Origin: an uncultured Acidimicrobiales bacterium
GTDB taxonomy: Bacteria; Actinomycetota; Acidimicrobiia; Acidimicrobiales; SZUA-35
Assembly (NCBI GenBank): GCA_938008925.1
Contig: CALLIQ010000127.1
Coordinates: 1-15,667, forward strand
DNA: 15,667 nucleotides
Reading direction: 5' to 3'
The notes beneath the pieces are model-generated. The model was given only the letters and a program-made list of their open reading frames with translations, made no database searches and had not been told where the DNA came from. A program made the translations under genes and the position numbers. Every line of letters starts with the position of its first letter. The stretch's first letter is position 1. Below, piece by piece: positions 1 to 6,762 of the stretch.

Positions 1-1620
1 CGCCGGGTTCTCGTAGAGGTGAAGGCCGATGACCGCCACCGTCGCCACCGCGTAGACCACAGCCCCGATCGTCGTGATCATCACGTAGCCGAGCGCGCCC
101 CGGTTGCCGCCTGCGACCAGCACGACCAGCGACTGCAACACGGCGAGCGCTGCGGTCGGCGCGAGTGCCGTCCACGGCAACGGGCGATGTCCACCCTGTT
201 CCTTCGGCGTGACCCTGAAGTTGTAGGTCTTCCCCCGGATCGCACCGAGAACGGCCTGAACGATACCCAACGCGTTCCACGGCCACCGGGTGAGGTTGAA
301 CAACGAGGACTCCCACGAGAGCACCGGTGCATCGTTGGGCCGGAGCACTCCCTGGCGCCGAACCCAGATCATGAACGCGACCACCGCCATCGTCGGCATC
401 GCCGCCCTCGTGTAGAACGCGACGAAGGACACCTCCATCCACGGCCTCGCGGTGATCACCGCGATCGGCGCCAAGAGCGATCCCAGAACGAGGTGACCGA
501 CGAACAGCGGGTACCAGAGCTGGATGAAGCCGAAACGGAAGCGCTCGGTCCTCGTCAGATGTCGCCAATGACCGCGCGAGTAGCGAAGGGCGACCGTGGT
601 GAGGCTGCGCGCCCATTGCAGCTCTTGGGTCATCCCATCGACGAAGGTCATCGGACCCTCTCCCTCGGCATGGACGTCGATGTCGAAGACACCGACCCAC
701 CCGTGGGCAGCGAGAAGGAAGCTCGTCGAGAAGTCCTCTGCAAGTTCCGGCCCGATGCCTCCGATCTCTCGAAGGGCTCGGGTCCGGACGGCGTAGTGCG
801 AGCCGACACACGTCGGCCCGAACCCGGCGTTGTGGCCCGCCTGCAAGAGGCCGTGGAGCGGCGCCTCCTTGTGCAGGCGGCCACGCGAGGTCCAGCTGCC
901 CTCGCTCCCCGCCGAGCAGACGCTCGGCGTGGCCACGTAGCCGACCCGAGGGTTCGCAAACCCACGAAGAATGGTCGGCAGATAGTTGCGTCGAGGGACG
1001 TGGTCTGCGTCGAACTGGCAGACGATGTCGTACTCGCGATAGCCCCAGTGATCGTAGAAGAAGGCCAGGTTTCCCTCCTTGGACTTCGTTCGGCGAGGCC
1101 AGTCGGGCTGGTGGTAGTCGGCGATCTCGTGGCGGCTCGACACCCGAACCCCGTTGGCCGCGCACCAGTGGAGCGTCTCGTCACTCGGGTGCTCGTCAGC
1201 GAGCCAGACGTCGTAATCGTGGGGATGGTCCTGGTCGAGCATCGCTTCGATCGTGCGCCGCACGAGTGGCCACGGTTCAGCCGGCGCCTTGGTGACGATC
1301 ATGGCGACGCGATCGAGCCCATCTGCCTCACCCGGTCGGCGAGGGAGTCGAGCGTTCAGCGCCGTGAAGAACAGCCACAGCGGCAACAGGAGTGTGAACC
1401 CGATCACGGCGGAGGTCGCGATCAGACCGAACCAGTCGGCCCGGTGTTCCGGGCGCAGCCACCAGAGAACGAAGCGGATGGCGAGGCCAGCCCAGAGGAC
1501 GAAGAAGCCGACGGTGATGGCTCGTTGCCGACGATCCAGCAGCGGCGACAGCCAACGCCGGCCGGAGCGGTCCTCGATGCCGCGCAAGTCGTAGCGGCAC
1601 GTTGGCGGTGTCGCGGTCAT
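1..1620 (-). CDS. Membrane-bound family 2 glycosyltransferase, cellulose-synthase-like (partial, C-terminus beyond the window)
   Basis: The reading frame stays open for 540 codons from an ATG at 1620 to base 1, so the stop lies outside the window. Two hydrophobic helices (about 34-54 and 65-88) precede a cytoplasmic GT-A domain. That domain shows the nucleotide-binding Asp near 142, the metal-binding FDADH (D204, D206), and the acceptor-site ED pair (E295, D296). Where processive synthases carry QxxRW it reads QELQW (Q332-W336). Four or so further helices follow (about 365-386, 398-420, 485-505, 513-533), the BcsA-like order. The family adds sugars from UDP-sugars to a growing polysaccharide and moves it across the membrane; the polymer here is unknown. 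The start overlaps the galE stop by four bases (ATGA) and has no clear ribosome site, suggesting translational coupling. No PilZ domain is seen in the visible part. Confidence 0.9.
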   Translation of the reverse strand, partial: MTATPPTCRYDLRGIEDRSGRRWLSPLLDRRQRAITVGFFVLWAGLAIRFVLWWLRPEHRADWFGLIATSAVIGFTLLLPLWLFFTALNARLPRRPGEADGLDRVAMIVTKAPAEPWPLVRRTIEAMLDQDHPHDYDVWLADEHPSDETLHWCAANGVRVSSRHEIADYHQPDWPRRTKSKEGNLAFFYDHWGYREYDIVCQFDADHVPRRNYLPTILRGFANPRVGYVATPSVCSAGSEGSWTSRGRLHKEAPLHGLLQAGHNAGFGPTCVGSHYAVRTRALREIGGIGPELAEDFSTSFLLAAHGWVGVFDIDVHAEGEGPMTFVDGMTQELQWARSLTTVALRYSRGHWRHLTRTERFRFGFIQLWYPLFVGHLVLGSLLAPIAVITARPWMEVSFVAFYTRAAMPTMAVVAFMIWVRRQGVLRPNDAPVLSWESSLFNLTRWPWNALGIVQAVLGAIRGKTYNFRVTPKEQGGHRPLPWTALAPTAALAVLQSLVVLVAGGNRGALGYVMITTIGAVVYAVATVAVIGLHLYENPA

Positions 1621-2636
1621 GATGCGAGCCGTCGCTCGCTCGAAAGCGACCGCTCGAACCGCCAATGATCGGCGATCATCCGGTGCAGGTCCGGATCGGC
1701 CTCCCAGTCGAGGTGGTACGAGGCTCGCTTCGCCTGCGCGTAGACGCGGGCGGCGTCGCCGGGTCGGCGTTCGACGATGCGATACGGGATCGGCCGAGCG
1801 GTCACGTCGCGTGCAGCCCGGATCACCTCGAGGACCGAACGACCGACGCCAGTACCGAGATTCATCGCCTCGAAACCTCGATACCGGGTCGTGTAGTCGA
1901 GTGCGATCGCGTGCGCTTTCGCGATGTCGACGACGTGGACGTAGTCGCGAATGCACGTCCCGTCCGGGGTCGGGTAGTCATCGCCGAAGACAGACAGTTC
2001 GGGCCGCTCACCGCGTGCAACCTGCATCACGTACGGCAGCAGGTTGTTCGGTTCGCCGATCGGCACCTCGCCCAAGATTCCCGCCGGATGAGCACCGATC
2101 GGGTTGAAGTAGCGAAGCGCCAGGACCGAGAGATCGTCCCAGGCGGCCGCCAGATCGGACAGCACGGACTCGGTCATCGCCTTCGAACGACCGTACGGAC
2201 TCACCGGCATGATCGGGTTCGCTTCGGAGACCGGCAGAATCGTCGCCTCGCCGTACACCGTGCACGACGAGGAGAAGATGATCTGATCGACGCCGTGACG
2301 CTGACATGCCTCAGCGAGATTGATCGACGCCGTCACGTTTCGCCCGTAGTACTGAATCGGGTCGCTCACCGACTCACCGACGAACTTCCGGCCGGCGAAG
2401 TGAATGAGCGCATCGGGTTGTACAGATCCGATGAGAGCGTCGACCCCGTCTCGGTGCCGCAGATCCAACTGCACCAGCGTCATCGGTTGACCGCTGATCT
2501 GTTCGATCGTTCCCTGCACCGATGGCACACTCGCCGAGAAGTCGTCGACGCCGATGACGTCGTGACCCCGCTCGAGCAGCTCGACCACCGTGTGGCTGCC
2601 GATGTAGCCGGTCGCACCCGTGACGAGGACCCTCAT
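1617..2636 (-). CDS. galE: UDP-glucose 4-epimerase
   Basis: This 339-residue extended short-chain dehydrogenase/reductase interconverts UDP-glucose and UDP-galactose using tightly bound NAD. The Rossmann motif TGATGYIG is at residues 6-13, acidic residues D31-D32 sit after the second strand, and FSSSCTVYG gives the catalytic Ser (S124). The YxxxK pair is Y148 and K152. RYFNPIGAH (175-183) and the R230-D231 DYVHVxD segment are typical of GalE substrate pockets. Length matches the family. A longer upstream frame exists, but the ATG at 2636 begins directly with the Rossmann strand and has GGAGG seven bases before it. Start and stop both overlap neighbours by four bases, so it is translated between the dehydrogenase-like gene and the glycosyltransferase and probably supplies that transferase's sugar nucleotide. 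Some GalE enzymes also act on UDP-GlcNAc; specificity is not readable here. Confidence 0.93.
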   Translation of the reverse strand: MRVLVTGATGYIGSHTVVELLERGHDVIGVDDFSASVPSVQGTIEQISGQPMTLVQLDLRHRDGVDALIGSVQPDALIHFAGRKFVGESVSDPIQYYGRNVTASINLAEACQRHGVDQIIFSSSCTVYGEATILPVSEANPIMPVSPYGRSKAMTESVLSDLAAAWDDLSVLALRYFNPIGAHPAGILGEVPIGEPNNLLPYVMQVARGERPELSVFGDDYPTPDGTCIRDYVHVVDIAKAHAIALDYTTRYRGFEAMNLGTGVGRSVLEVIRAARDVTARPIPYRIVERRPGDAARVYAQAKRASYHLDWEADPDLHRMIADHWRFERSLSSERRLAS

Positions 2637-3934
2637 CGGAGCACCTCCACTGCGGGCTGCGTTTGGCCGAGTTCGTCGGCCACGAGGATCCGCCTCGCAT
2701 CGACGACGCGCTGCCGGGCCATGCATTCAGCGGCGTGGGCCAGATCGAGGTCAGCGAACGACTCCCAGTCGCTCAGGATCAGGAGAACGTCTGCGCCTGC
2801 TGCGGCGGCGTACGGGTGCGTGTGGACGGTGACGTCGAGACGCTCGATCAGCGGGCCGGTGACCGCTGGATCGAAGGCCTGCACATCGAGGCCACACTCG
2901 AGCAGACGATCCACGACTGCCATCGCCGGCGAGTCGCGCCGACCGGCGTTGCCGGAAGAGCGGCCGAGCCCCCAGACCGCGACGGTCGCCGAACGGCGAC
3001 CGGCCGCGTCGACGCCGAGCGGGCCGAGCTGACGAAGTACTGCGTTCGAAACGTGGTCGATCCGTTCCCGATTCGACTCGATCACCGCATCGAGGAGTGT
3101 CGTCGACGCTCCGTGTTGGTTGGCGAGGCTGGTGAGCGCGGCGACCTCCGACGTCAATCGTTCGCCTCCCCAACCGGGACCAGGGCGAAACGTTGTGGCT
3201 GCGGGAAGCTGACCGACGAGCGCTCGGGCGACGTCGTCGATGTCCGCATCGATCGCCTCGCACAAGCCGGCCATCGAGTTGACGAACGACGTCGCAAGCG
3301 CCTCGAACGCGCCGGACGCCAGCGCCAGTGTCTCCGCTGAACGGTTCGACATGAAGAGCAGCCGCTCAGCAACGCACCCGAAGAGTGCGGCGACTCGTTG
3401 AGCCGCCAGCGGATCCTCTGCCCCGAGCACGACTTGTTCAGGTCGCAGGAAGTCAGCGATGGCGCTGCTCTGCCGCATGAACACCGGACACGAGACGACG
3501 GCAACACCCTTCTGCGGTGCCCATGGAGCACCCAGTCGAGCACGGACACGGTCGGCGGTTCCGACCGACACGGTCGAGGTGAGCACGATGATCGAACCAT
3601 CGGCGACGACGCCGAGCATCTCCTCGATCGTCTGGTCGAGTGCCGCATCGTCGCCGCCATCGCCCGAGATCGACACCGGATCGCAGACGAAGTGCATCTC
3701 TGCATCGGCGACCGCCTCCTGTACTCCCATGGCGAATCGAAGACGACGAGTCGGTGCGTGCTTCTCGATGAACGCACACGTCCGCTCCTCGCCGTTTGCG
3801 AGGATGTCGCCTTGCAGTTCGGCGAATGTTCTGCCGGCGGTGTCGTATGCCACGACGTCATGGCCGAGGTGGGCCATGCCCGCCGCGACCGTGAGGCCAA
3901 CCCATTCACAACCGATCACTGAGATCTTCGCCAC
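2633..3934 (-). CDS. UDP-glucose/GDP-mannose dehydrogenase family protein, probably non-catalytic
   Basis: This 433-residue protein has the three-part fold order of UDP-glucose dehydrogenases: an N-terminal NAD domain, a central helical domain and a C-terminal UDP-binding domain (LSDWESF near 388-394, RDSPA at 333-337). The family oxidises UDP-sugars to uronic acids through a catalytic Cys in GGSCFPKD. Here that site reads GGERLTSE (256-263), so the Cys is Arg. The NPEFLRE segment reads CPVFMRQ (149-155), losing both Glu. The Lys and Asn of the central helix are Ala205 and Gly209. The first Rossmann loop is GCEWVG rather than GxGxxG. The frame is intact and uses normal codons, so this is divergence rather than decay. 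The start is GTG with GGAGGA seven bases upstream, and the end overlaps galE by four bases. It may bind a sugar nucleotide as a regulator or scaffold; that role is inference. Confidence 0.85.
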   Translation of the reverse strand: MAKISVIGCEWVGLTVAAGMAHLGHDVVAYDTAGRTFAELQGDILANGEERTCAFIEKHAPTRRLRFAMGVQEAVADAEMHFVCDPVSISGDGGDDAALDQTIEEMLGVVADGSIIVLTSTVSVGTADRVRARLGAPWAPQKGVAVVSCPVFMRQSSAIADFLRPEQVVLGAEDPLAAQRVAALFGCVAERLLFMSNRSAETLALASGAFEALATSFVNSMAGLCEAIDADIDDVARALVGQLPAATTFRPGPGWGGERLTSEVAALTSLANQHGASTTLLDAVIESNRERIDHVSNAVLRQLGPLGVDAAGRRSATVAVWGLGRSSGNAGRRDSPAMAVVDRLLECGLDVQAFDPAVTGPLIERLDVTVHTHPYAAAAGADVLLILSDWESFADLDLAHAAECMARQRVVDARRILVADELGQTQPAVEVLR

Positions 3935-3940
3935 GCCTGA

Positions 3941-3963
3941 TCCTCCATTCGCCCGATGGAGGA
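3941..3963 (-). promoter_or_regulatory. Perfect 8-bp hairpin enclosing the ribosome binding site of the dehydrogenase-like gene
   Basis: Reading the minus strand, TCCTCCAT, a seven-base loop and ATGGAGGA form an uninterrupted 8-bp inverted repeat. The 3' arm contains GGAGGA, the Shine-Dalgarno sequence seven bases before the GTG start at 3934; the 5' arm is its exact anti-sequence. If folded, the mRNA would hide the ribosome site. It lies 25 bases after the stop of the RTX gene, so it could also act as a partial terminator or processing site. There is no T-run after it. The structure is visible in the sequence; the function is inferred. Confidence 0.6.
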
Positions 3964-3988
3964 GTAATCGCAGGACTGGGTGTCGGGG

Positions 3989-5056
3989 TTACGGCCTGTT
4001 CGAGATTTCTTCGAGATCGGTCGGTGAACCGAGTCCGTGATCGATCTCGTTCGACCCCAGATCATCGATCAGCTCGTCGGTGCCGTTGCCGCCGAAGAGA
4101 AGATCGTCGCCCTCGCCGCCCCTGACGACATCGGGGCCGTTTCCGCCGCACACGATGTCATCGCCGCCGAGGGCGTGAATCACGTCGGCGCCATTGCCAG
4201 CCATGATGACGTCCGGGCCGTCGGTGCCGACGATCACGTCCGGTCCATTGGACCCGACGATCGTTGCGACCAGACCGGCGCACATCGCTGACTCGAGCGG
4301 TGCCCCGTGAAGGACCGTTTCGAGCGGTACATCCGCGTCGAACACGGGATGCGGTGGCCGACCGCCGTCCGCAACGTCCGTGCCCGGGAGGTCGTCGGCA
4401 TCGGTCCCGCTGTCCGGGTCGCCTGTTTGGGTCCCCGTCTGGTTCCCCGTCGACTGTGGATCGCCCGGCTCCGGAGGGCCGCCGCCGTTCGCGTGAGCCG
4501 GCGGACCGGATTCGCCGGGGCCCTGTTCATCGGCGGCGTGACGACTCGTCGCTTCGCCCGCCGGGGCAGCGTCGGACACGGCATCGCCGGCGACGACAAC
4601 GCTCGACTCGCTGGTCGCTGTGTGATCGATGGCGCTTGCAACCTCCGGCGACTGCGACGGGATCAGCACGCTCGCATCGACCTCGCCAGTACGACTGGCG
4701 GCTCCGGTGGGCTTCTCCGGGTCGTCACCTGCGACACGTGCCGCAACCGCTCGGCGAACGTCGACTTCGATGGTCTCGATCGAGGGCGCGGCCGCATCGA
4801 CGACGGTCGATTGAGCCGGAACTCGGAGCCCGATCGAGGAAACGACGAGCATCGCAGCGACGGCTGATCCGGAGATCATGGCGACCGTCGTTCGATGGGC
4901 CCGAACCCGAGCAGCGCCCGCTGCGTCCTGTGCGGCGAAGATGGCATCGAGGTGTTCGGCGGCAACGTCGGGAGCCGGTGCGTCGGTGACCGCCGAGCGG
5001 AGCTCGATCAGGCCATCGGTGACGCCATCGGTGGCATGGCGATCGAACGGCCTCAT
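3989..5056 (-). CDS. Membrane protein with C-terminal RTX calcium-binding repeats; candidate anti-sigma factor
   Basis: This 355-residue protein has a short cytoplasmic, helix-prone N-terminus (1-55), one membrane helix (about 57-78), a long low-complexity linker rich in Gly, Pro, Asp and Thr (about 85-240), and eight tandem nonapeptides of the GGxGxDxxx type (270-341). The hydrophobic helix has no cleavage-like end and is preceded by Arg and His, so an N-in, C-out topology is likely. RTX repeats bind Ca2+ and fold outside the cytoplasm, where calcium is high. The start overlaps the sigma-factor stop by four bases, the usual arrangement for an anti-sigma partner. No zinc-binding anti-sigma motif (HxxxCxxC) is present and the N-terminal domain does not match a family I know. 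The anti-sigma role therefore rests on gene order and topology. It could instead be a surface protein merely co-expressed with the sigma factor. Confidence 0.8.
   Translation of the reverse strand: MRPFDRHATDGVTDGLIELRSAVTDAPAPDVAAEHLDAIFAAQDAAGAARVRAHRTTVAMISGSAVAAMLVVSSIGLRVPAQSTVVDAAAPSIETIEVDVRRAVAARVAGDDPEKPTGAASRTGEVDASVLIPSQSPEVASAIDHTATSESSVVVAGDAVSDAAPAGEATSRHAADEQGPGESGPPAHANGGGPPEPGDPQSTGNQTGTQTGDPDSGTDADDLPGTDVADGGRPPHPVFDADVPLETVLHGAPLESAMCAGLVATIVGSNGPDVIVGTDGPDVIMAGNGADVIHALGGDDIVCGGNGPDVVRGGEGDDLLFGGNGTDELIDDLGSNEIDHGLGSPTDLEEISNRP
4034..4249 (-). repeat. Segment encoding eight tandem RTX nonapeptides
   Basis: Residues 270-341 of the membrane protein divide exactly into eight nine-residue units: NGPDVIVGT, DGPDVIMAG, NGADVIHAL, GGDDIVCGG, NGPDVVRGG, EGDDLLFGG, NGTDELIDD and LGSNEIDHG. 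The fixed Gly at position 2 and Asp at position 4 are the calcium-binding residues of parallel beta-roll repeats; the last unit has Asn in place of Asp. Most RTX proteins are secreted by type I systems, whereas here the array is tethered by an upstream membrane helix. Confidence 0.85.
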
Positions 5057-5658
5057 CGGACGGCCGCCGCGATGCGAAGATCAGGAACCACCCGACGCAA
5101 CGTGCCGATCGCACGATTCTGCAAGCTCTTCACCGAGCCGACCGTCCGGCCCGTTGCTTCGGCCACCTCGAGCAGGCTCATGTCGGCGACATAGCGAAGC
5201 GCGACGACCTCTCGCTGTTCGTCGGTCAGCGTCGCGAGACCCGAGACGATCCGCACGTCGGCGATCCAGCCGAGATCGCCGGGACCACGAGCGGCATCGA
5301 GATGACGCTCGATGGCCTCGTCGCTCGCCGTGTCGACGAGACGAACCCGGCAGCGACGGAGATGGTCGACCCGCCGTCGATGAGCGATCGACATCAACCA
5401 ACTGCGGAACATTCGCTCGTCGCCGGTGAAGCGGTCGAGCGACTTGATCATGCCGACAAAGACGTCGGATGTGAGATCGTCGAACTCCTGCATCAGGCAG
5501 GCGCGGAAGTAGCCCCGCACCATGCCGACGTGCTCGGAGTACAACCATGCGACCGACTCACGGTCTCCGAGCCTCGCCGCTTCGAGACGAGCAGCAAAGA
5601 TCTCGGCCGTGGTCAGCTCTGTGTCCTGCGCCCCGCGCCGTCGCCGCTCCCATCTCAT
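5053..5658 (-). CDS. ECF-type RNA polymerase sigma factor
   Basis: The 201-residue product has the two ECF domains. Region 2 spans about 30-104 (GDRESVAWLY, then the DDLTSDVFVGMIKSLDRF and FRSWLMSIAHRRRVDHLRR blocks of regions 2.2-2.4). Region 4 spans about 138-190 (LTDEQREVVALRYVADMS, then a helix-turn-helix ending VGSVKSLQNRAIGTLRR). Such factors direct RNA polymerase to a small regulon and are usually held by a membrane anti-sigma factor. The stop overlaps the start of the RTX membrane protein by four bases. The start is uncertain: the ATG at 5658 gives the usual domain-to-N-terminus distance but no ribosome site. An in-frame ATG at 5736 has AAGGAG only two bases away. The extra upstream residues do not resemble the family, so 5658 is preferred. 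Confidence 0.9.
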   Translation of the reverse strand: MRWERRRRGAQDTELTTAEIFAARLEAARLGDRESVAWLYSEHVGMVRGYFRACLMQEFDDLTSDVFVGMIKSLDRFTGDERMFRSWLMSIAHRRRVDHLRRCRVRLVDTASDEAIERHLDAARGPGDLGWIADVRIVSGLATLTDEQREVVALRYVADMSLLEVAEATGRTVGSVKSLQNRAIGTLRRVVPDLRIAAAVR

Positions 5659-5736
5659 CGGACCCAAGAGTGGACCCGACGCCGAATCGAGGCATGGGCC
5701 CGGCGCCCCCGTACGAGCGGGCCATCTCGCCCACAT

Positions 5737-5750
5737 GACTCCTTGGAGTC
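5737..5750. promoter_or_regulatory. Inverted repeat upstream of the sigma-factor gene
   Basis: GACTCC and GGAGTC form 6-bp arms separated by TT. The element lies between the sigma-factor gene and the divergent small gene and overlaps the Shine-Dalgarno-like AAGGAG of the alternative sigma start. It is a possible operator or a short RNA stem. I found no convincing -35/-10 pair for either gene in the 5659-5813 interval, so its role is open. Confidence 0.3.
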
Positions 5751-5813
5751 GGCGTGTGAGATCTTTCGAACCGGACGCCGACGCCTTCCGTCTCATTGGG
5801 TATGGCGGGAACC

Positions 5814-6056
5814 ATGCGATGCACACCAACAGCACACGAGGCGAGCACACGCCGGAGGAACGGGATCATCAACGTGGCCGCCCTCGGCGTGCTCGTCGCC
5901 ATCTTCGGTTCGATGGCCATGGCGAGCAATGCAGGCGATGAGAGCAATGTCGCCGCCGTCGATGAGTCGGCCAGCGTCACGATCGACGCTCACGACGAGC
6001 CGCAGATGATGGCGATGGAAGCGATCGGCCCGATCATGGAGACAGCGGCACCGTAG
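5814..6056 (+). CDS. Small single-helix membrane or secreted protein, unknown function
   Basis: An 80-residue product starts at the ATG at 5814; an in-frame ATG at 5802 would add four residues. A basic N-terminus with RRR at 13-15 precedes a hydrophobic helix (about 17-38) ending in small residues (AMASNA), like a signal peptide or anchor. A short acidic, Met-containing tail follows (about 42-80). I recognise no family. Support for it being real: third codon positions through the helix and tail are strongly G/C, it fills an otherwise empty interval, and its stop lies inside a hairpin shared with the converging response regulator gene. A weak GGGA ribosome site precedes 5814, and TATGGC seven bases before the ATG resembles the leaderless -10 elements elsewhere in the window. 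It is divergent from the sigma gene and might belong to its regulon, which is speculation. Confidence 0.55.
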   Translation: MRCTPTAHEASTRRRNGIINVAALGVLVAIFGSMAMASNAGDESNVAAVDESASVTIDAHDEPQMMAMEAIGPIMETAAP

Positions 6057-6071
6057 AGCTGGCGCTCTACG
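6052..6071. terminator. Bidirectional hairpin between convergent genes
   Basis: CGTAGAGC, the loop TGGC and GCTCTACG form a perfect 8-bp stem. The TAG of the small plus-strand gene lies in the left arm and the TAG of the response regulator gene lies in the right arm, so one structure ends both genes. No T-run follows on either strand, which is common for terminator-like stems in GC-rich actinobacteria. Position between converging stops supports termination or 3'-end protection. Confidence 0.6.
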
Positions 6072-6762
6072 AGCTCGGGCGGGCTCGCACCTGGTAACCG
6101 ACGCCCCGGACGTTTCGCAGCTCGATCGTCTCGGGCAATGGCGAGCCGAGCTTCTGCCGAATCCGATACACGGTGCTCTTGACGATCGGATCGTGGGCGC
6201 CGAGGTCGGGCACCTTCCACACCTCTTCGACGAGTTCCTGAACCGACACCACCCGTTGGCGGTTCACGACCAGATAGCGCAAGAAGCGGAACTCGAGCGG
6301 AGTCAGCTCCAGCGGGGTGCGATCCACCAGGGCCTCGTGCGAGTCGAGCTTGATCGTCAGTCCGCCGATGCTCAGCTCTTCCTCGGCCGGAGCCGCTCGT
6401 CGCAGGATTGCGTTGATCCGCAAGAGCAGCTCTTCGACGCTGAAGGGCTTCGCCAGATAGTCGTCTCCACCCGCTTCGAGCCCCTTGATCACGTCGGATT
6501 GATCCGACCGAACGGTGAGGAAGACAACGGGCGCCTTCGTGTGGCGGCGGAGCTGGCCGCACAGCTCGAACCCGTTCGCGTCGGGCAACAGCACGTCGAG
6601 AACGACGAGGTCGATCGGCTCCTCGCTGACCGCAGCGATGGCCTCCTCCCCCGTCCCGACGCTCGTGACGGTCATCCCGGCGCTGGACAGGGCGTAGGAG
6701 ATCAACGACCGGAGCTGCTCCTCGTCGTCGACCACGAGGATTCGTGGTGCGTCGGTGCTCAT
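6067..6762 (-). CDS. OmpR/PhoB-family response regulator
   Basis: A 231-residue two-domain regulator. The receiver domain (about 7-120) carries the acidic pair D12-D13, the phosphoacceptor D56 in VVLDVLLPD, T83 and K105 in AKPF. A winged-helix DNA-binding domain (about 130-227) follows, with LTPLEFRFLRYL, the recognition helix near DPIVKSTVYRIRQKL, and the C-terminal hairpin RNVRGVGYQV. A longer upstream frame is open, but the ATG at 6762 begins just before the receiver strand and overlaps the kinase stop by four bases (ATGA). It is thus made with the adjacent sensor kinase and lies at the end of the transporter operon, so control of that importer is the simplest role. Direct repeats upstream of the binding-protein gene are a possible target. 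Confidence 0.93.
   Translation of the reverse strand: MSTDAPRILVVDDEEQLRSLISYALSSAGMTVTSVGTGEEAIAAVSEEPIDLVVLDVLLPDANGFELCGQLRRHTKAPVVFLTVRSDQSDVIKGLEAGGDDYLAKPFSVEELLLRINAILRRAAPAEEELSIGGLTIKLDSHEALVDRTPLELTPLEFRFLRYLVVNRQRVVSVQELVEEVWKVPDLGAHDPIVKSTVYRIRQKLGSPLPETIELRNVRGVGYQVRARPSS

Noticed and set aside
19..1668. Long plus-strand open frame of about 549 codons opposite the glycosyltransferase
   Set aside because: Its product is Arg/Asp/His-rich low-complexity sequence, while the opposite strand encodes a clear membrane transferase. Such shadow frames are common in GC-rich DNA.
1665..3032. Plus-strand frame opposite galE and the dehydrogenase-like gene
   Set aside because: No domain, biased composition, and it crosses two well-supported minus-strand genes.
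5659..5850. N-terminal extension of the sigma factor by up to 64 residues
   Set aside because: The extra residues do not resemble sigma factors, and the interval also holds the palindrome and the start of the divergent small gene.
6070..6087. Second inverted repeat CGAGC/GCTCG beside the convergent-gene hairpin
   Set aside because: Only 5-bp arms, inside the regulator's coding end; weaker than the adjacent 8-bp stem and likely chance.
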